Source: Anaerolineae bacterium (GTDB lineage: Bacteria > Chloroflexota > Anaerolineae > DRVO01). From it: 23,240 nucleotides of DNA. The DNA lies in NCBI GenBank assembly GCA_012719195.1, contig JAAYAV010000382.1, positions 1 to 23,240 on the forward strand, given 5' to 3'. Below the pieces are notes generated by a model. The model was not told the origin of the DNA and ran no database searches. It saw only the letters and a program-made list of their open reading frames with translations. This document shows positions 5,212-13,172 of the stretch, piece after piece. Both the position numbers and the translations under genes were made by a program. Position 1 is the first letter of the stretch; each line of letters begins with the position of its first letter.

Positions 5212-6573
5212 ATGGAGACAAGGGACACCAGGGACATCATCGGGCAGCTTGAAGCGGCTATCGAGGCAGGCCGCATTGATGATGCCATAGCCGTCCTTAG
5301 CGCCATGCGGCTCCCCGATCGCGCCGAGGCCTTCGCGGTGCTCGATGACGAGGACCAGGCAACCCTCATACCGCAGATGGAGCTCTCTGAGGCCGCCGAT
5401 CTGCTCGAGGAAATGGACGACGAGGACGCCGTCACCGTCGCCTCGACGCTATCCTCGGAGATGCTGGCCGACGTACTGGATGAGATGGACCCCGACGAGG
5501 CGGCCGACATCCTCGGCGACCTCTCGGCGCAGCAGGCTTCCGACGCTCTGGCCGCCATGGAAGAGGCCGACGAGGTGATCCCGCTCCTTAGGCACGGCGA
5601 CGAGACCGCCGGCGGCCTGATGACCACCGCGTTCGTCGGCCTTCGGCCGCGCACTACCGTCGCACAGGCGATCGAGTTCCTCCGGAGCACGGACGTGGAG
5701 GAACTGGGGACCTACTACCTGTATGTGGTTGATCGCGACCAGCACCTAGTGGGGGTGGTGGGGCTGCGGGACCTGGTCAGGGCCCAGCCCAGCACTCTCA
5801 TCGGGGCCATCACCAATCGGGACGTGATACGCGTCGAAGCGGGTGTCGACCAGGAGGAGGCCGCGCGGCTCATGGCCCGCTACGACCTGGCGGCGCTGCC
5901 GGTGGTGAACGAGGAAGGGGTCCTCCAGGGTGTGATCACCCACGATGACATCATCGACGTCATCGAAGAGGAGACCACCGAGGACGTGCTCCACCTGGCC
6001 GGCATCGAGTCCGGTCCCATCGGCGACAAGCCCTACTGGTCGCAAAGACTTATCGAAGTTGTGCGCTCGCGGTTCACCTGGCTGCTGGTGCTCTTCGCGG
6101 CACAGACGCTCACCGGCACCGTGCTCCAGCACTTCGAGTCGGAGCTGCAGGCAGTGGTTGAGCTCACCTTCTTCATACCGCTTCTCATCGGCACGGGAGG
6201 CAACGCCGGCGCGCAGACGGTCACCACCGTGATCCGCGCCCTGGCCCTGAAGGAGGTGGAGCGCCGCGACATCCTTCGGGTCCTCCGGCGAGAGATGGTT
6301 TCGGGTGCTTTCCTTGGCCTACTGCTGGCAGCGGTGGCCTTCGGGCGCGTGGCGCTCTGGGGCGTCGGGCTGGAACTGGCAGCGGTAGTGTCCATCACTG
6401 TCTTCGCCGTGTGCCTGTGGGCGAACACGGTGGGTTCGCTCATTCCCATGCTCGCCGACGCAGCCGGCATCGACCCCACGGTGATGTCGGCGCCACTGAT
6501 CTCCACGCTGGTCGACGCCACTGGGCTGCTGATCTATCTCAGCGTAGCGGTCATGGTGCTGGAGCAGATCTAG
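5212..6573 (+). CDS. mgtE: Magnesium transporter MgtE
   Basis: MgtE is a dimeric magnesium channel gated by cytoplasmic magnesium. The 453-residue protein has the full family layout. An acidic superhelical MgtE-N domain spans about 1-130, with repeats such as LLEEMDDEDA and VLDEMDPDEAADIL. A CBS pair spans about 135-255 and contains ALPVVNEEGVLQGVITHDD. The transmembrane domain follows from about 285 to the end, with PLLIGTGGNAGAQ (323-335). The pore motif GIDPTVMSAP includes D421, which matches the ion-binding aspartate. The frame is open upstream to 5146, but the ATG at 5212 has GGGAGGAG directly before it and gives a normal length. It converges on the Lgt-like gene with only 14 bases between the two stops. 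Confidence 0.95.
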   Translation: METRDTRDIIGQLEAAIEAGRIDDAIAVLSAMRLPDRAEAFAVLDDEDQATLIPQMELSEAADLLEEMDDEDAVTVASTLSSEMLADVLDEMDPDEAADILGDLSAQQASDALAAMEEADEVIPLLRHGDETAGGLMTTAFVGLRPRTTVAQAIEFLRSTDVEELGTYYLYVVDRDQHLVGVVGLRDLVRAQPSTLIGAITNRDVIRVEAGVDQEEAARLMARYDLAALPVVNEEGVLQGVITHDDIIDVIEEETTEDVLHLAGIESGPIGDKPYWSQRLIEVVRSRFTWLLVLFAAQTLTGTVLQHFESELQAVVELTFFIPLLIGTGGNAGAQTVTTVIRALALKEVERRDILRVLRREMVSGAFLGLLLAAVAFGRVALWGVGLELAAVVSITVFAVCLWANTVGSLIPMLADAAGIDPTVMSAPLISTLVDATGLLIYLSVAVMVLEQI

Positions 6574-6587
6574 CCCCTCGGGAGCGC

Positions 6588-7373
6588 CTAACTCTCGCCC
6601 GGATCACCTTCGCCGGTGGCGGGGGCGGCGCGAGTGCCGCTCTGGGCATAGAGGTAGACGCCGGCCAGCATCCAGGCGAGAACGAGCAGCGCGTCGGCCA
6701 CGACGCCGCTGGGGAGGAGGCCCGCCGCTTCAGGCAGCTGATGGCGGAAGTTGCCCAGGAAGGCGGTGAGCGCCGACGTCGCCGCGCCCCAGAAGGGCAG
6801 GCTGACTCCGGCCGGTAGGATTCGCTCGAGGCCGGTGAGCGACCAGGCGGCTAGCAGGGCGTTGGCGAGGCCCATTACGGCCGCGAGAGGCAGCCGCGGC
6901 GCCACCACGCCGTACTGATCCGGCAGAGCAAGGGCGGCCCAGCTCGAGTCCACGCGACCAGCGAAGCCACCCCAGAACAGAGCCCCGGTCCAGAGTAGGG
7001 CGGCAGCGACGGCCAGGGCGGGCGTGAGCGCAGAGAGGTAGCGACGCCAGGGTCGGCCACTACGGATGACCACGAGAGCATAGGTCAGCACCAGCGCCAC
7101 CAACAGGGTGCGTGCTCCCAGTCCTCCCTGGCCCAAGCAGAACGCGAGCGAGGGGCGCTCCAGGAAGTACTCCAGGGCGGTGAGGATGGTCTCCGCGCGG
7201 GCCGCGATGACACCGAGAAGGAGCCCACCTAGAGCCGCATCCAGGGCCAGGCCGTCGTCGAGCTTCCAGCTGCGGCAGCGCCACCACAGGACCGTCAGGC
7301 CGGCGGCGACGGCCAGCGCCACACTGAGACTGTAGGCGGAAAGGGTCAGCGGGCCGATGTGGATGGCGGGCAT
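6588..7373 (-). CDS. Lgt-like integral membrane protein lacking the catalytic residues
   Basis: A very hydrophobic 261-residue protein with about seven membrane segments. Several blocks sit where those of prolipoprotein diacylglyceryl transferase would. HIGPLTLSAYSLSVAL (5-20) resembles the Lgt opening with its RWYG-like stretch. AARAE (57-61), GGLGARTLL (83-91) and FWGGFAGRVDSSWA (133-146) resemble the Lgt HGGL and GELWGR regions. PRLPLAAVMG (159-168) resembles the P-SQLYE region. The histidine of HGG and the GRxGNFxNGE signature are absent, so Lgt activity is doubtful. The start at ATG 7373 has AGGGGA upstream. ATG 7412 in the same frame overlaps a likely -10 element. Assignment to the Lgt fold is inference from motif order. 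Confidence 0.6.
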   Translation of the reverse strand: MPAIHIGPLTLSAYSLSVALAVAAGLTVLWWRCRSWKLDDGLALDAALGGLLLGVIAARAETILTALEYFLERPSLAFCLGQGGLGARTLLVALVLTYALVVIRSGRPWRRYLSALTPALAVAAALLWTGALFWGGFAGRVDSSWAALALPDQYGVVAPRLPLAAVMGLANALLAAWSLTGLERILPAGVSLPFWGAATSALTAFLGNFRHQLPEAAGLLPSGVVADALLVLAWMLAGVYLYAQSGTRAAPATGEGDPGES

Positions 7374-7410
7374 GGGGCCTGTCCCCTGCGTTTCGACGTC
7401 TTGAGCCGCC

Positions 7411-7419
7411 ATTCTAGCA
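7411..7419 (-). promoter_or_regulatory. Extended -10 promoter for the Lgt-like gene
   Basis: On the minus strand, TGCTAGAAT (7419-7411) is an extended -10 (TGn followed by a five-of-six match to TATAAT). No good -35 is present, as is usual for this class. Transcription would begin near 7404, which supports translation from ATG 7373 rather than 7412 and suggests expression apart from the hydrolase upstream. Confidence 0.45.
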
Positions 7420-7467
7420 CCCGCTCGCCGGCGCACGCCACGGGCCGGCGTTACGGCGCCGTTGGGG

Positions 7468-10400
7468 CTATGGCAGGTCCAGTCTCTCGGGCGGACCCAG
7501 TCCCTCGTTCCAGCGCAGCACCGCCGCCCCTTCGGCCCAGAGCTTTCGTCCGCCCACATGCAACGGGCCGGGCACGCAGGCGGACAGCGGAGCGCCGTCC
7601 GCGGCAAGCAGCAGAAGGGCTGCCCTCTCCCCGGGGAGGGCAAGAGCCACCTCGGACCCGCTCCGCTCGTCCCGGAAAGAGACGTCGACAGGACCGTCTG
7701 CCTCCGAGAGGCAGGTGAACAGGGTGGCGGCGGGGAAGCGACGCGGCCAGATGAGTACACCGGGCGGGCCGGAGTGTGCCGTCAGCCAGGGGGTGTGGGG
7801 CACGCGCGTCTCCGCCAGCAGGCTGCGGTAGATGCCGACGAGCGCGCTCTCGGACTGGTTCAGCTCGGCGGGGTACGCCAGGGCGATCAGCCGGCCCGCA
7901 CCCAGCTCCGCCTGCCACCAAGTGGAAGAGGGGCCGGCGAAGCCCCAGCGATCGAGCTGATTCAGGCTTTCTCCGGCAAAGGTCAGCTCCACCGGGCCGG
8001 CTGGGGTGCTTTGGCGGCAGTGGCGGGTCGTGAGCGGGCCGATCTTCGCCTGGAGACCGTAGGGTCCCAGCCGGTCCACCCAGTGCAGGTGTTCGTCCCC
8101 CAGGGGGCCGCTGAGGGCGAGGGTGGCGCCGCGGCGAACGAGGGCCAGGAGTGCCTGCCAGGCCTCGTCGGAGAGAGCCCGCGGGTAGGGGGCAACGATC
8201 AGGGCAGGGGCGCCGGCTTCATCGAGGCAGTTCTCACCCAGGACGCGGCAGGGAGTGGCCAACGCATGAGCGAGCGCACGTACCGATGCCTGCGTGGCGG
8301 CGATGGCCAGGGGCCGATGCACGGAGTGAAGCAACGACTGAGACTGCACCACCAGAACTGGCTCCGGCTGCCAGGTGTCGGCACACTCGCTCAGCGTGGG
8401 CGCCCAAGCACTCAAGCGCCGGATGATCTCTAGCTCCGGCTTCTCGCTCTCGTCGGCCCGTAGGGCCCCAATCGCCACCTCATTGTCATCGGCCATGTCG
8501 GTGTTCGTGTTCCAGAGCCACTGCACGAACCCGGCTCCGGCGCCCAGCGCCAGGGCGAGCTTGCGCTCCAGCATATGGGCCCGGTTCTGTTCGCCGCGGC
8601 GAGCGGCCTGGTCCAGGCGCTCGTAGTGCATGATGCCCGTCTCCTGCACCAGGAGAGGCTTGCCGGGCACCGACGCACAGAGCTGGTCCCAGAGCAGGGC
8701 GTCATTGAGCCACCAGGTGTGGACGCAGGTGTGGTCCACCGTGTCGCGGTGGAAGAAGGGGGACGGCCTTCCCGCGACAGCGCCTTCGTCCTGCCCGACG
8801 GTTATCATCTGGCGACTTCCCGTTGCGCGGATGAGGTCGGCCATCTCCTGGGCCCAGCCGGTGAAGGCCTCCTGCGAGAAGCGCTGCCAGTCGCCCGCCA
8901 GGAGCGGCTTGTTGTCGTCCCAGCGCTGGCGGTAGTCCAATTCCTCCAAGCGCGGCGCCCGCACGTTGCCCCAGGTTCCGATATCCTCGGGAGCAGCGTT
9001 CCAGGACCGCAACAGATCTACATAAGTGGGGTAGCGCTCCTGCAGCCACTGGTTCCAGGCGCGCACCTCATGCTCGTCGTAGTGAGGGCGCTGCTGAAAG
9101 AGGTGGGCGGGGTCGAACTGGCTCGGCTCGTTGATCAGGTCCCAGCTGAGGTGGGGGACCTGCCCAAAGCGGCGGACGAAGGCGGCCACAAAGTCGCGCT
9201 GTCGAGCGAGGCCGTCTGGGTCCAGGTAAGGGTTGCCCTTGCCGAACGGCTCCGGCTGGAAGGCGAAGAAGCAGAACTGCACCGCGATGTTGTGCGCCGC
9301 CGCTGCCTGGAGGTAGGCGTCCAAAGCGCGCAGAACGTCCTCGCGCACGATGCCTGGTTCCAGCATCACCTGGTCGTGGCCGCTCCAGAGGCCGGTGCGC
9401 ACGAAGTTGATCCCTGCCGCGGCCATGGCAGCGAAGTCGTCGTGCCAGTGAGCCGGGTTGGGCCGTAGTAGGTACTGGCGGTGGGCATCGCGCGACATGT
9501 AGGTGGTCCCGGTGATGGGAAGCGGTCGGGCATCGCGCTCCAGAAACGCTGCGCCGGCAGTGATCGAGGGCGGAGCCGGCGTATCCTGAGGGGACCGGCA
9601 GTAGTAGCCGGTCTCGTAGTGCGCCAGCGACTGCGATCCGGCCCGCAGCCGCACCTGGACACGGTGCAGGCCGGGTGTCTGGGCAGCGGGCAGGAGCACC
9701 GCTAGGTGCTGAGGCGTTCGGTTCATGGGCAGGGGTTCCTGCGTCCTGGCGATGCAGGAACCGGCCGGGTCGGTCACCGTCAGGCGAGCTACGGTATCGG
9801 GGTACTCCTCCCACGACTCGGCGTGTAGCAGCAACTGGGGCACCTCGCCTGGCGACACGGACGCGAGACTGGGCCGTACGTCCAGCCGCAGCGGTCCTCG
9901 CAGGGCCACCCGCTGGGCGGCCGTGTAGAGCCGCACCGCCTCTTCGCTGTTGTTGAAGCCGTCCTCGGCCTCGAAGTTCAGCATTACCCAGCGGCTGCCG
10001 GCATAGCGGCCGTAGAAGTGGTCGATCTGGATCGCGGGCGTGGCGCGCACCCGGCCGGCCTCATCCCTGGCCTTGAGGAGAGGCTGGAGGCGGGCGTAGG
10101 GTGAGCCCATGGCCCCCAGGCGGTCGTAGTGTGACTCGTCCGCCAGCCTCACCTGTAGAGACCAGGAACGCCGGGCCCGCCACCCCCCGCCGACGTTGCC
10201 GAAGGAGGCGTGGGCGGCGGTGAGGTCGAGGTCAGCCGTCTCTAGGGCGACGGAGTCGTTGATGCCGAGCCTGCGCTGAAAGGCGACGGTGGGGCGGCCC
10301 GGCGCGAACCCATGGCGCCGGGAGTGCACCGGCACACTGAACGGGGCGCCCCCGATGGTAAGCAGGTGGCGGCCCGAGGAGAGATGCTTCTGGATGGCCT

Positions 10401-10596
10401 CCCAGGCCGGGAAAGGGAAAGCCGAGCCCTGGGGAAGGACCAGAAGCGAGACGTCGGGCTGGTCGAGCGCTTCCGACAGCCCCTCGACGGGGACGTGAAC
10501 GGCCCCGGGGAAGGCGGCGTCCAGCATAGCTTCGGACAGGGGCAGAGTGTCGTAGAAGGGGAAGTCGTCTTGCCATAGGACGACGGTCTTGGGCAC
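7468..10596 (-). CDS. Large multidomain clan GH-A glycoside hydrolase (beta-galactosidase-like)
   Basis: A 1042-residue protein probably cleaves beta-linked sugars by a retaining mechanism. The N-terminal part (about 1-90) looks like a class I glutamine-amidotransferase-like fold (LLVLPQGSAFPFPAWEAI, then HLLTIGGAPF). Beta-rich domains follow at about 140-345. A TIM barrel covers about 350-735, with acid/base E490 in WDLINEPSQ and probable nucleophile E652 in LLVQETGIMHY. A second amidotransferase-like domain (about 745-860, GAPALIVAPYPRALSDEAW) precedes a beta-sandwich tail, recalling the order in GH42. No signal peptide is seen, so it is probably cytoplasmic. The GTG at 10596 has GAGGAGG six bases upstream. 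Substrate and exact GH family are not clear. Confidence 0.8.
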   Translation of the reverse strand: MPKTVVLWQDDFPFYDTLPLSEAMLDAAFPGAVHVPVEGLSEALDQPDVSLLVLPQGSAFPFPAWEAIQKHLSSGRHLLTIGGAPFSVPVHSRRHGFAPGRPTVAFQRRLGINDSVALETADLDLTAAHASFGNVGGGWRARRSWSLQVRLADESHYDRLGAMGSPYARLQPLLKARDEAGRVRATPAIQIDHFYGRYAGSRWVMLNFEAEDGFNNSEEAVRLYTAAQRVALRGPLRLDVRPSLASVSPGEVPQLLLHAESWEEYPDTVARLTVTDPAGSCIARTQEPLPMNRTPQHLAVLLPAAQTPGLHRVQVRLRAGSQSLAHYETGYYCRSPQDTPAPPSITAGAAFLERDARPLPITGTTYMSRDAHRQYLLRPNPAHWHDDFAAMAAAGINFVRTGLWSGHDQVMLEPGIVREDVLRALDAYLQAAAAHNIAVQFCFFAFQPEPFGKGNPYLDPDGLARQRDFVAAFVRRFGQVPHLSWDLINEPSQFDPAHLFQQRPHYDEHEVRAWNQWLQERYPTYVDLLRSWNAAPEDIGTWGNVRAPRLEELDYRQRWDDNKPLLAGDWQRFSQEAFTGWAQEMADLIRATGSRQMITVGQDEGAVAGRPSPFFHRDTVDHTCVHTWWLNDALLWDQLCASVPGKPLLVQETGIMHYERLDQAARRGEQNRAHMLERKLALALGAGAGFVQWLWNTNTDMADDNEVAIGALRADESEKPELEIIRRLSAWAPTLSECADTWQPEPVLVVQSQSLLHSVHRPLAIAATQASVRALAHALATPCRVLGENCLDEAGAPALIVAPYPRALSDEAWQALLALVRRGATLALSGPLGDEHLHWVDRLGPYGLQAKIGPLTTRHCRQSTPAGPVELTFAGESLNQLDRWGFAGPSSTWWQAELGAGRLIALAYPAELNQSESALVGIYRSLLAETRVPHTPWLTAHSGPPGVLIWPRRFPAATLFTCLSEADGPVDVSFRDERSGSEVALALPGERAALLLLAADGAPLSACVPGPLHVGGRKLWAEGAAVLRWNEGLGPPERLDLP

Positions 10597-10626
10597 GTCT
10601 GGCCTCCTCGCCGGCCGATCGGGCGC

Positions 10627-10655
10627 TAGATGAGGGTGAGGGTTGGGGCTAGAAT
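10627..10655 (+). promoter_or_regulatory. Candidate aldolase promoter
   Basis: TAGAAT (10650-10655) is a good -10, with the weak -35 TAGATG 17 bases upstream. The -10 overlaps the hydrolase -10 on the other strand by five bases, so the two genes may share one opened region. Transcription would start near 10662, about 60 bases before the aldolase ATG. Confidence 0.35.
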
Positions 10656-10678
10656 AGGCGACGCCATTTCGGTGTCAA
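10651..10678 (-). promoter_or_regulatory. Promoter of the glycoside hydrolase gene
   Basis: On the minus strand a perfect TTGACA (10678-10673) and TATTCT (10656-10651) are separated by 16 bases. The -10 lies about 55 bases upstream of the GTG start of the hydrolase. This is one of the best sigma-70-type promoter matches in the window. Confidence 0.68.
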
Positions 10679-10721
10679 GGCAGGGGGCCGCAGCCTCGTC
10701 CGCCTGCTCAGGGAGGTCTGC

Positions 10722-11543
10722 ATGGGATTGGGCAAGTCCATCCGCCTAGGGCGGCTGTTCGGGCATAGCTCCGGCCGGCTCTGTTCGGTGGCCGTGGACC
10801 ACTACATCAACTACAACGAGGGCCTGCACCCGGGGCTGGCGCGCATGGGACGGACGCTTGCGGCGCTGGCGGCCGGCTCTCCCGATGCGGTGACCATGCA
10901 CCGGGGCATGGCCGAAGGCTACGGTACGTACCTGCGCGGCATACCCTGGATCCTCCAGACGTGCATCGCCCGCCCGGACGATACGGCCTGGGAGCAGACG
11001 GGAGGTGTCGAGGACGCCCTTCGGCTGGGGGCGGAGGCGGTGGCGACGGCTGCGTTCATCCGTGGCGCGACGGAGGCGGCGCACCTGCGGGCCATCGCCG
11101 AACTGGTGCGAGCAGCGGCCGTCTTCGACCTCCCGGTGATCGCGCATGTGTACCCGCGGCGCTTCGGCAGCGGCGCGGGCGCGGGCTTCGCCGCGGGCGC
11201 TGCCATCAGCACTACGCCCGAAGACATCGCTTGGGCGGTGCGCTGTGCCGCCGAGAACGGCGTGGATGTGGTTAAGGTGCCCTATTGTGGCGACCAGCTG
11301 AGCTTTCAGCAGATCGTGGAACAGTGTCCGGTGCCGGTGGTCATCGCTGGCGGGCCCCAGCAGGAAAGCCTGCACGACGCCTTGGCCATGACCCGGGCGG
11401 CCGTACAGGCGGGTGCTCGCGGTGCCACGGTCGGGCGCAACATCTGGGGCCAGGTCAGGGTGACGGCCACGCTGCGGGCCTTCGCGGCCGTGGTACACGA
11501 TCTCGCTACGCCGGAGGCGGCCCTGGCCGCGGCCGACTTGTAG
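10722..11543 (+). CDS. Class I aldolase of the DeoC/LacD/DhnA-type fructose-bisphosphate aldolase family
   Basis: A 273-residue TIM-barrel enzyme with the family's landmarks. VAVDHYINYNEG (23-34) is near the start. DVVKVPY (182-188) carries K185, the expected Schiff-base lysine. VPVVIAGGP is followed by the phosphate-binding GARGATVGRNIWG near the end. Such enzymes cleave phosphorylated ketoses (fructose- or tagatose-1,6-bisphosphate) or act on related substrates, as LsrF does; the sequence does not settle which. The ATG at 10722 has GGGAGG five bases upstream. It is divergent from the glycoside hydrolase, so joint use in sugar breakdown is plausible inference. No regulator or transporter is adjacent. 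Confidence 0.82.
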   Translation: MGLGKSIRLGRLFGHSSGRLCSVAVDHYINYNEGLHPGLARMGRTLAALAAGSPDAVTMHRGMAEGYGTYLRGIPWILQTCIARPDDTAWEQTGGVEDALRLGAEAVATAAFIRGATEAAHLRAIAELVRAAAVFDLPVIAHVYPRRFGSGAGAGFAAGAAISTTPEDIAWAVRCAAENGVDVVKVPYCGDQLSFQQIVEQCPVPVVIAGGPQQESLHDALAMTRAAVQAGARGATVGRNIWGQVRVTATLRAFAAVVHDLATPEAALAAADL

Positions 11544-11683
11544 CGACGGCGTAGCCGGGACCAGCGATCGGGAGCTCGTCGCGGGCTTCGCTTCGCGGAG
11601 ACGGATGCTCCGGACTCGACGTGCTGCCTAGGGGACCTCGCGAGCCTACTGAGTCGGCGGAGAGGGCGGGGCGCGGGCCGAGG

Positions 11684-11711
11684 TTGCCAGGAGGACGTGG
11701 TGTGTTACAAT
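11684..11711 (+). promoter_or_regulatory. Promoter of the nuo operon
   Basis: TTGCCA (11684-11689) and TACAAT (11706-11711) are separated by 16 bases; each matches consensus at five of six positions. It is the only strong promoter in the 211-bp gap after the aldolase. It would give a leader of about 38 nt before nuoA and is likely to drive the whole 11-gene operon. Confidence 0.72.
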
Positions 11712-11754
11712 CCCTCCCGGTCTTCCCCGCGACAAAGAGAGTAGGAGGGCAACG

Positions 11755-12111
11755 GTGAGCCCCAATACCGCCTTCGTGGTCATCTATGTGCTGGTGGCCA
11801 TCATTTTTCCCTTCTTGGCGTTCACGGTCGCCTACTTCCTCCGACCCAAGCGCTCCAACAGCGAGAAGACCACCACCTACGAGTCGGGCATGACCACGCG
11901 GGGCGAGACCTGGGTGCGCTTCCGGGCCCAGTACTTCATCTACGCGCTGCTCTTCGTTCTATTCGATGTGGAAACGGTATTCCTCTACCCCTGGGCGGCG
12001 GCCTACAACCAGATGGGGCTTTTCGCCCTGGTTGAGGGCTTCCTGTTCGTGGGGATACTTGCCTTCGGCCTGGCCTATGCCTGGCGGAAGGGCGACCTGC
12101 GCTGGACGTAG
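11755..12111 (+). CDS. nuoA: NADH-quinone oxidoreductase subunit A
   Basis: NuoA is a three-helix membrane subunit next to the quinone channel of Complex I. The 118-residue protein has the family signature YESG (41-44) in its first loop. The later stretch FIYALLFVLFDVETVFLYPW contains conserved acidic residues. The GTG start at 11755 follows TAGGAGGG at 11742-11749. It is the first gene of the operon, 44 bases after the promoter's -10 element, and nuoB starts 17 bases after its stop. Confidence 0.96.
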   Translation: MSPNTAFVVIYVLVAIIFPFLAFTVAYFLRPKRSNSEKTTTYESGMTTRGETWVRFRAQYFIYALLFVLFDVETVFLYPWAAAYNQMGLFALVEGFLFVGILAFGLAYAWRKGDLRWT

Positions 12112-12128
12112 CGGAGAAGCCTAGCACG

Positions 12129-12674
12129 ATGTCGGAAAGAGAGATCCACCATACGCTGACCGTTCCGGAAACGCTGGTCCCAGAGGACCTGCAGCGGAAC
12201 GCGCTCCTGACTTCCGTGGACTCGGTCTACAACTGGGCACGGCGGCGGTCCATGTGGCCGCTGACCTTCGGCCTGGCCTGCTGCGCTTTGGAGATGATCG
12301 CGGCCGGCGCCGCCCGCTACGACTACGGCCGCCTGGGCATGGACATCCCCTTCTCCTCACCGCGCCAGTCGGACCTGCTAATCATCAGCGGCACCATCAC
12401 CCACAAGATGGCTCCGCAGCTCATACGGCTCTGGAATCAGATGCCCGAGCCCAAGTACTCCATCGCCATGGGCGCCTGCACTGTATCCGGCGGCACCTTC
12501 GATTCGTACGCGGTGGTGCAGGGTGCGGCTGAGCTGATCCCGGTGGATATCTACTTGCCTGGGTGCCCGCCGCGGCCGGAGGCGCTGATCTACGCCTTCA
12601 CCAAGCTGCATGAGATGGTGGGCCAGCAGTCGGTGAAGACCGTATCTTGGTACCGCAAGGAGGGGGAGGCTTGA
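12129..12674 (+). CDS. nuoB: NADH-quinone oxidoreductase subunit B
   Basis: NuoB holds the last iron-sulphur cluster, N2, which passes electrons to quinone. All four ligands are present: tandem C51-C52 in GLACCALEMIA, C117 in MGACTVSGG and C146 in YLPGCPPRPEAL. At 181 residues it has normal length. The ATG at 12129 is preceded by GGAGAAG. Its TGA overlaps the proposed TTG start of nuoC, suggesting translational coupling. Confidence 0.97.
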   Translation: MSEREIHHTLTVPETLVPEDLQRNALLTSVDSVYNWARRRSMWPLTFGLACCALEMIAAGAARYDYGRLGMDIPFSSPRQSDLLIISGTITHKMAPQLIRLWNQMPEPKYSIAMGACTVSGGTFDSYAVVQGAAELIPVDIYLPGCPPRPEALIYAFTKLHEMVGQQSVKTVSWYRKEGEA

Positions 12675-13162
12675 GTCATCAGGCAACCCTGGACACCCTC
12701 TTGACGCGCTTCCCCGAGGCCGGCATCGAGCGGCAGGAGGGCCTGGACTTCACCATAGTCCTACCGTCGTCGCTGATCGTGGACGCCTGCCGCACCCTCC
12801 GCGACGACCTCGGCTTCGACTTCCTCTCCAACCTCACCGCCGTTGACCGGCCGGATGCGTTCGAGGTGGTCTACCACCTCTACTCCCTCTCCAACCCGGC
12901 ACCCCCGCTGGCGCTCAAGGTGCGGCTCGCGGACAAGGCCGACCCGCGGCTGGCGTCGGTGACGTCGGTGTGGGAGGGGGCCAACCTGCAGGAGCGCGAG
13001 GTGTACGACCTGTTCGGCATCGTGTTTGAGGGCCATCCAAAGCTGGAGCGCATCCTGCTGTGGGAAGGGTTCCCCGGTCACCCTCTGCGGAAGGACTTCA
13101 TCAACCGCATCTACTCCTTCGAGGAGATGCGCGCGACCCTCCCGCCTGAGACTGAGCGATAG
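12671..13162 (+). CDS. nuoC: NADH-quinone oxidoreductase subunit C
   Basis: NuoC (30-kDa subunit) is a structural part of the connecting arm. Its signature ERE-YDLFGI-F-GHP is present as LQEREVYDLFGIVFEGHPKL, followed by GFPGHPLRKDF. There is no well-placed ATG or GTG at the front. I chose TTG at 12671, which overlaps the nuoB stop (TTGA) and has AGGGGG at 12661-12666; this gives 163 residues. A TTG at 12647 in the same frame would add eight residues but lies inside nuoB and lacks a good ribosome binding site. nuoC and nuoD are separate here, not fused. Confidence 0.93.
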   Translation: MSHQATLDTLLTRFPEAGIERQEGLDFTIVLPSSLIVDACRTLRDDLGFDFLSNLTAVDRPDAFEVVYHLYSLSNPAPPLALKVRLADKADPRLASVTSVWEGANLQEREVYDLFGIVFEGHPKLERILLWEGFPGHPLRKDFINRIYSFEEMRATLPPETER

Positions 13163-13172
13163 GGAGAGGGTG

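Noticed and set aside
7374..7760. Upstream extension of the Lgt-like frame
   Set aside because: Most of it is antisense-like sequence from the hydrolase's 3' end in another frame, and its composition is not that of a membrane protein.
7462..8433. Plus-strand open frame of 323 codons over the glycoside hydrolase
   Set aside because: It has glycine- and arginine-rich shadow composition. The opposite strand encodes a protein with clear catalytic motifs.
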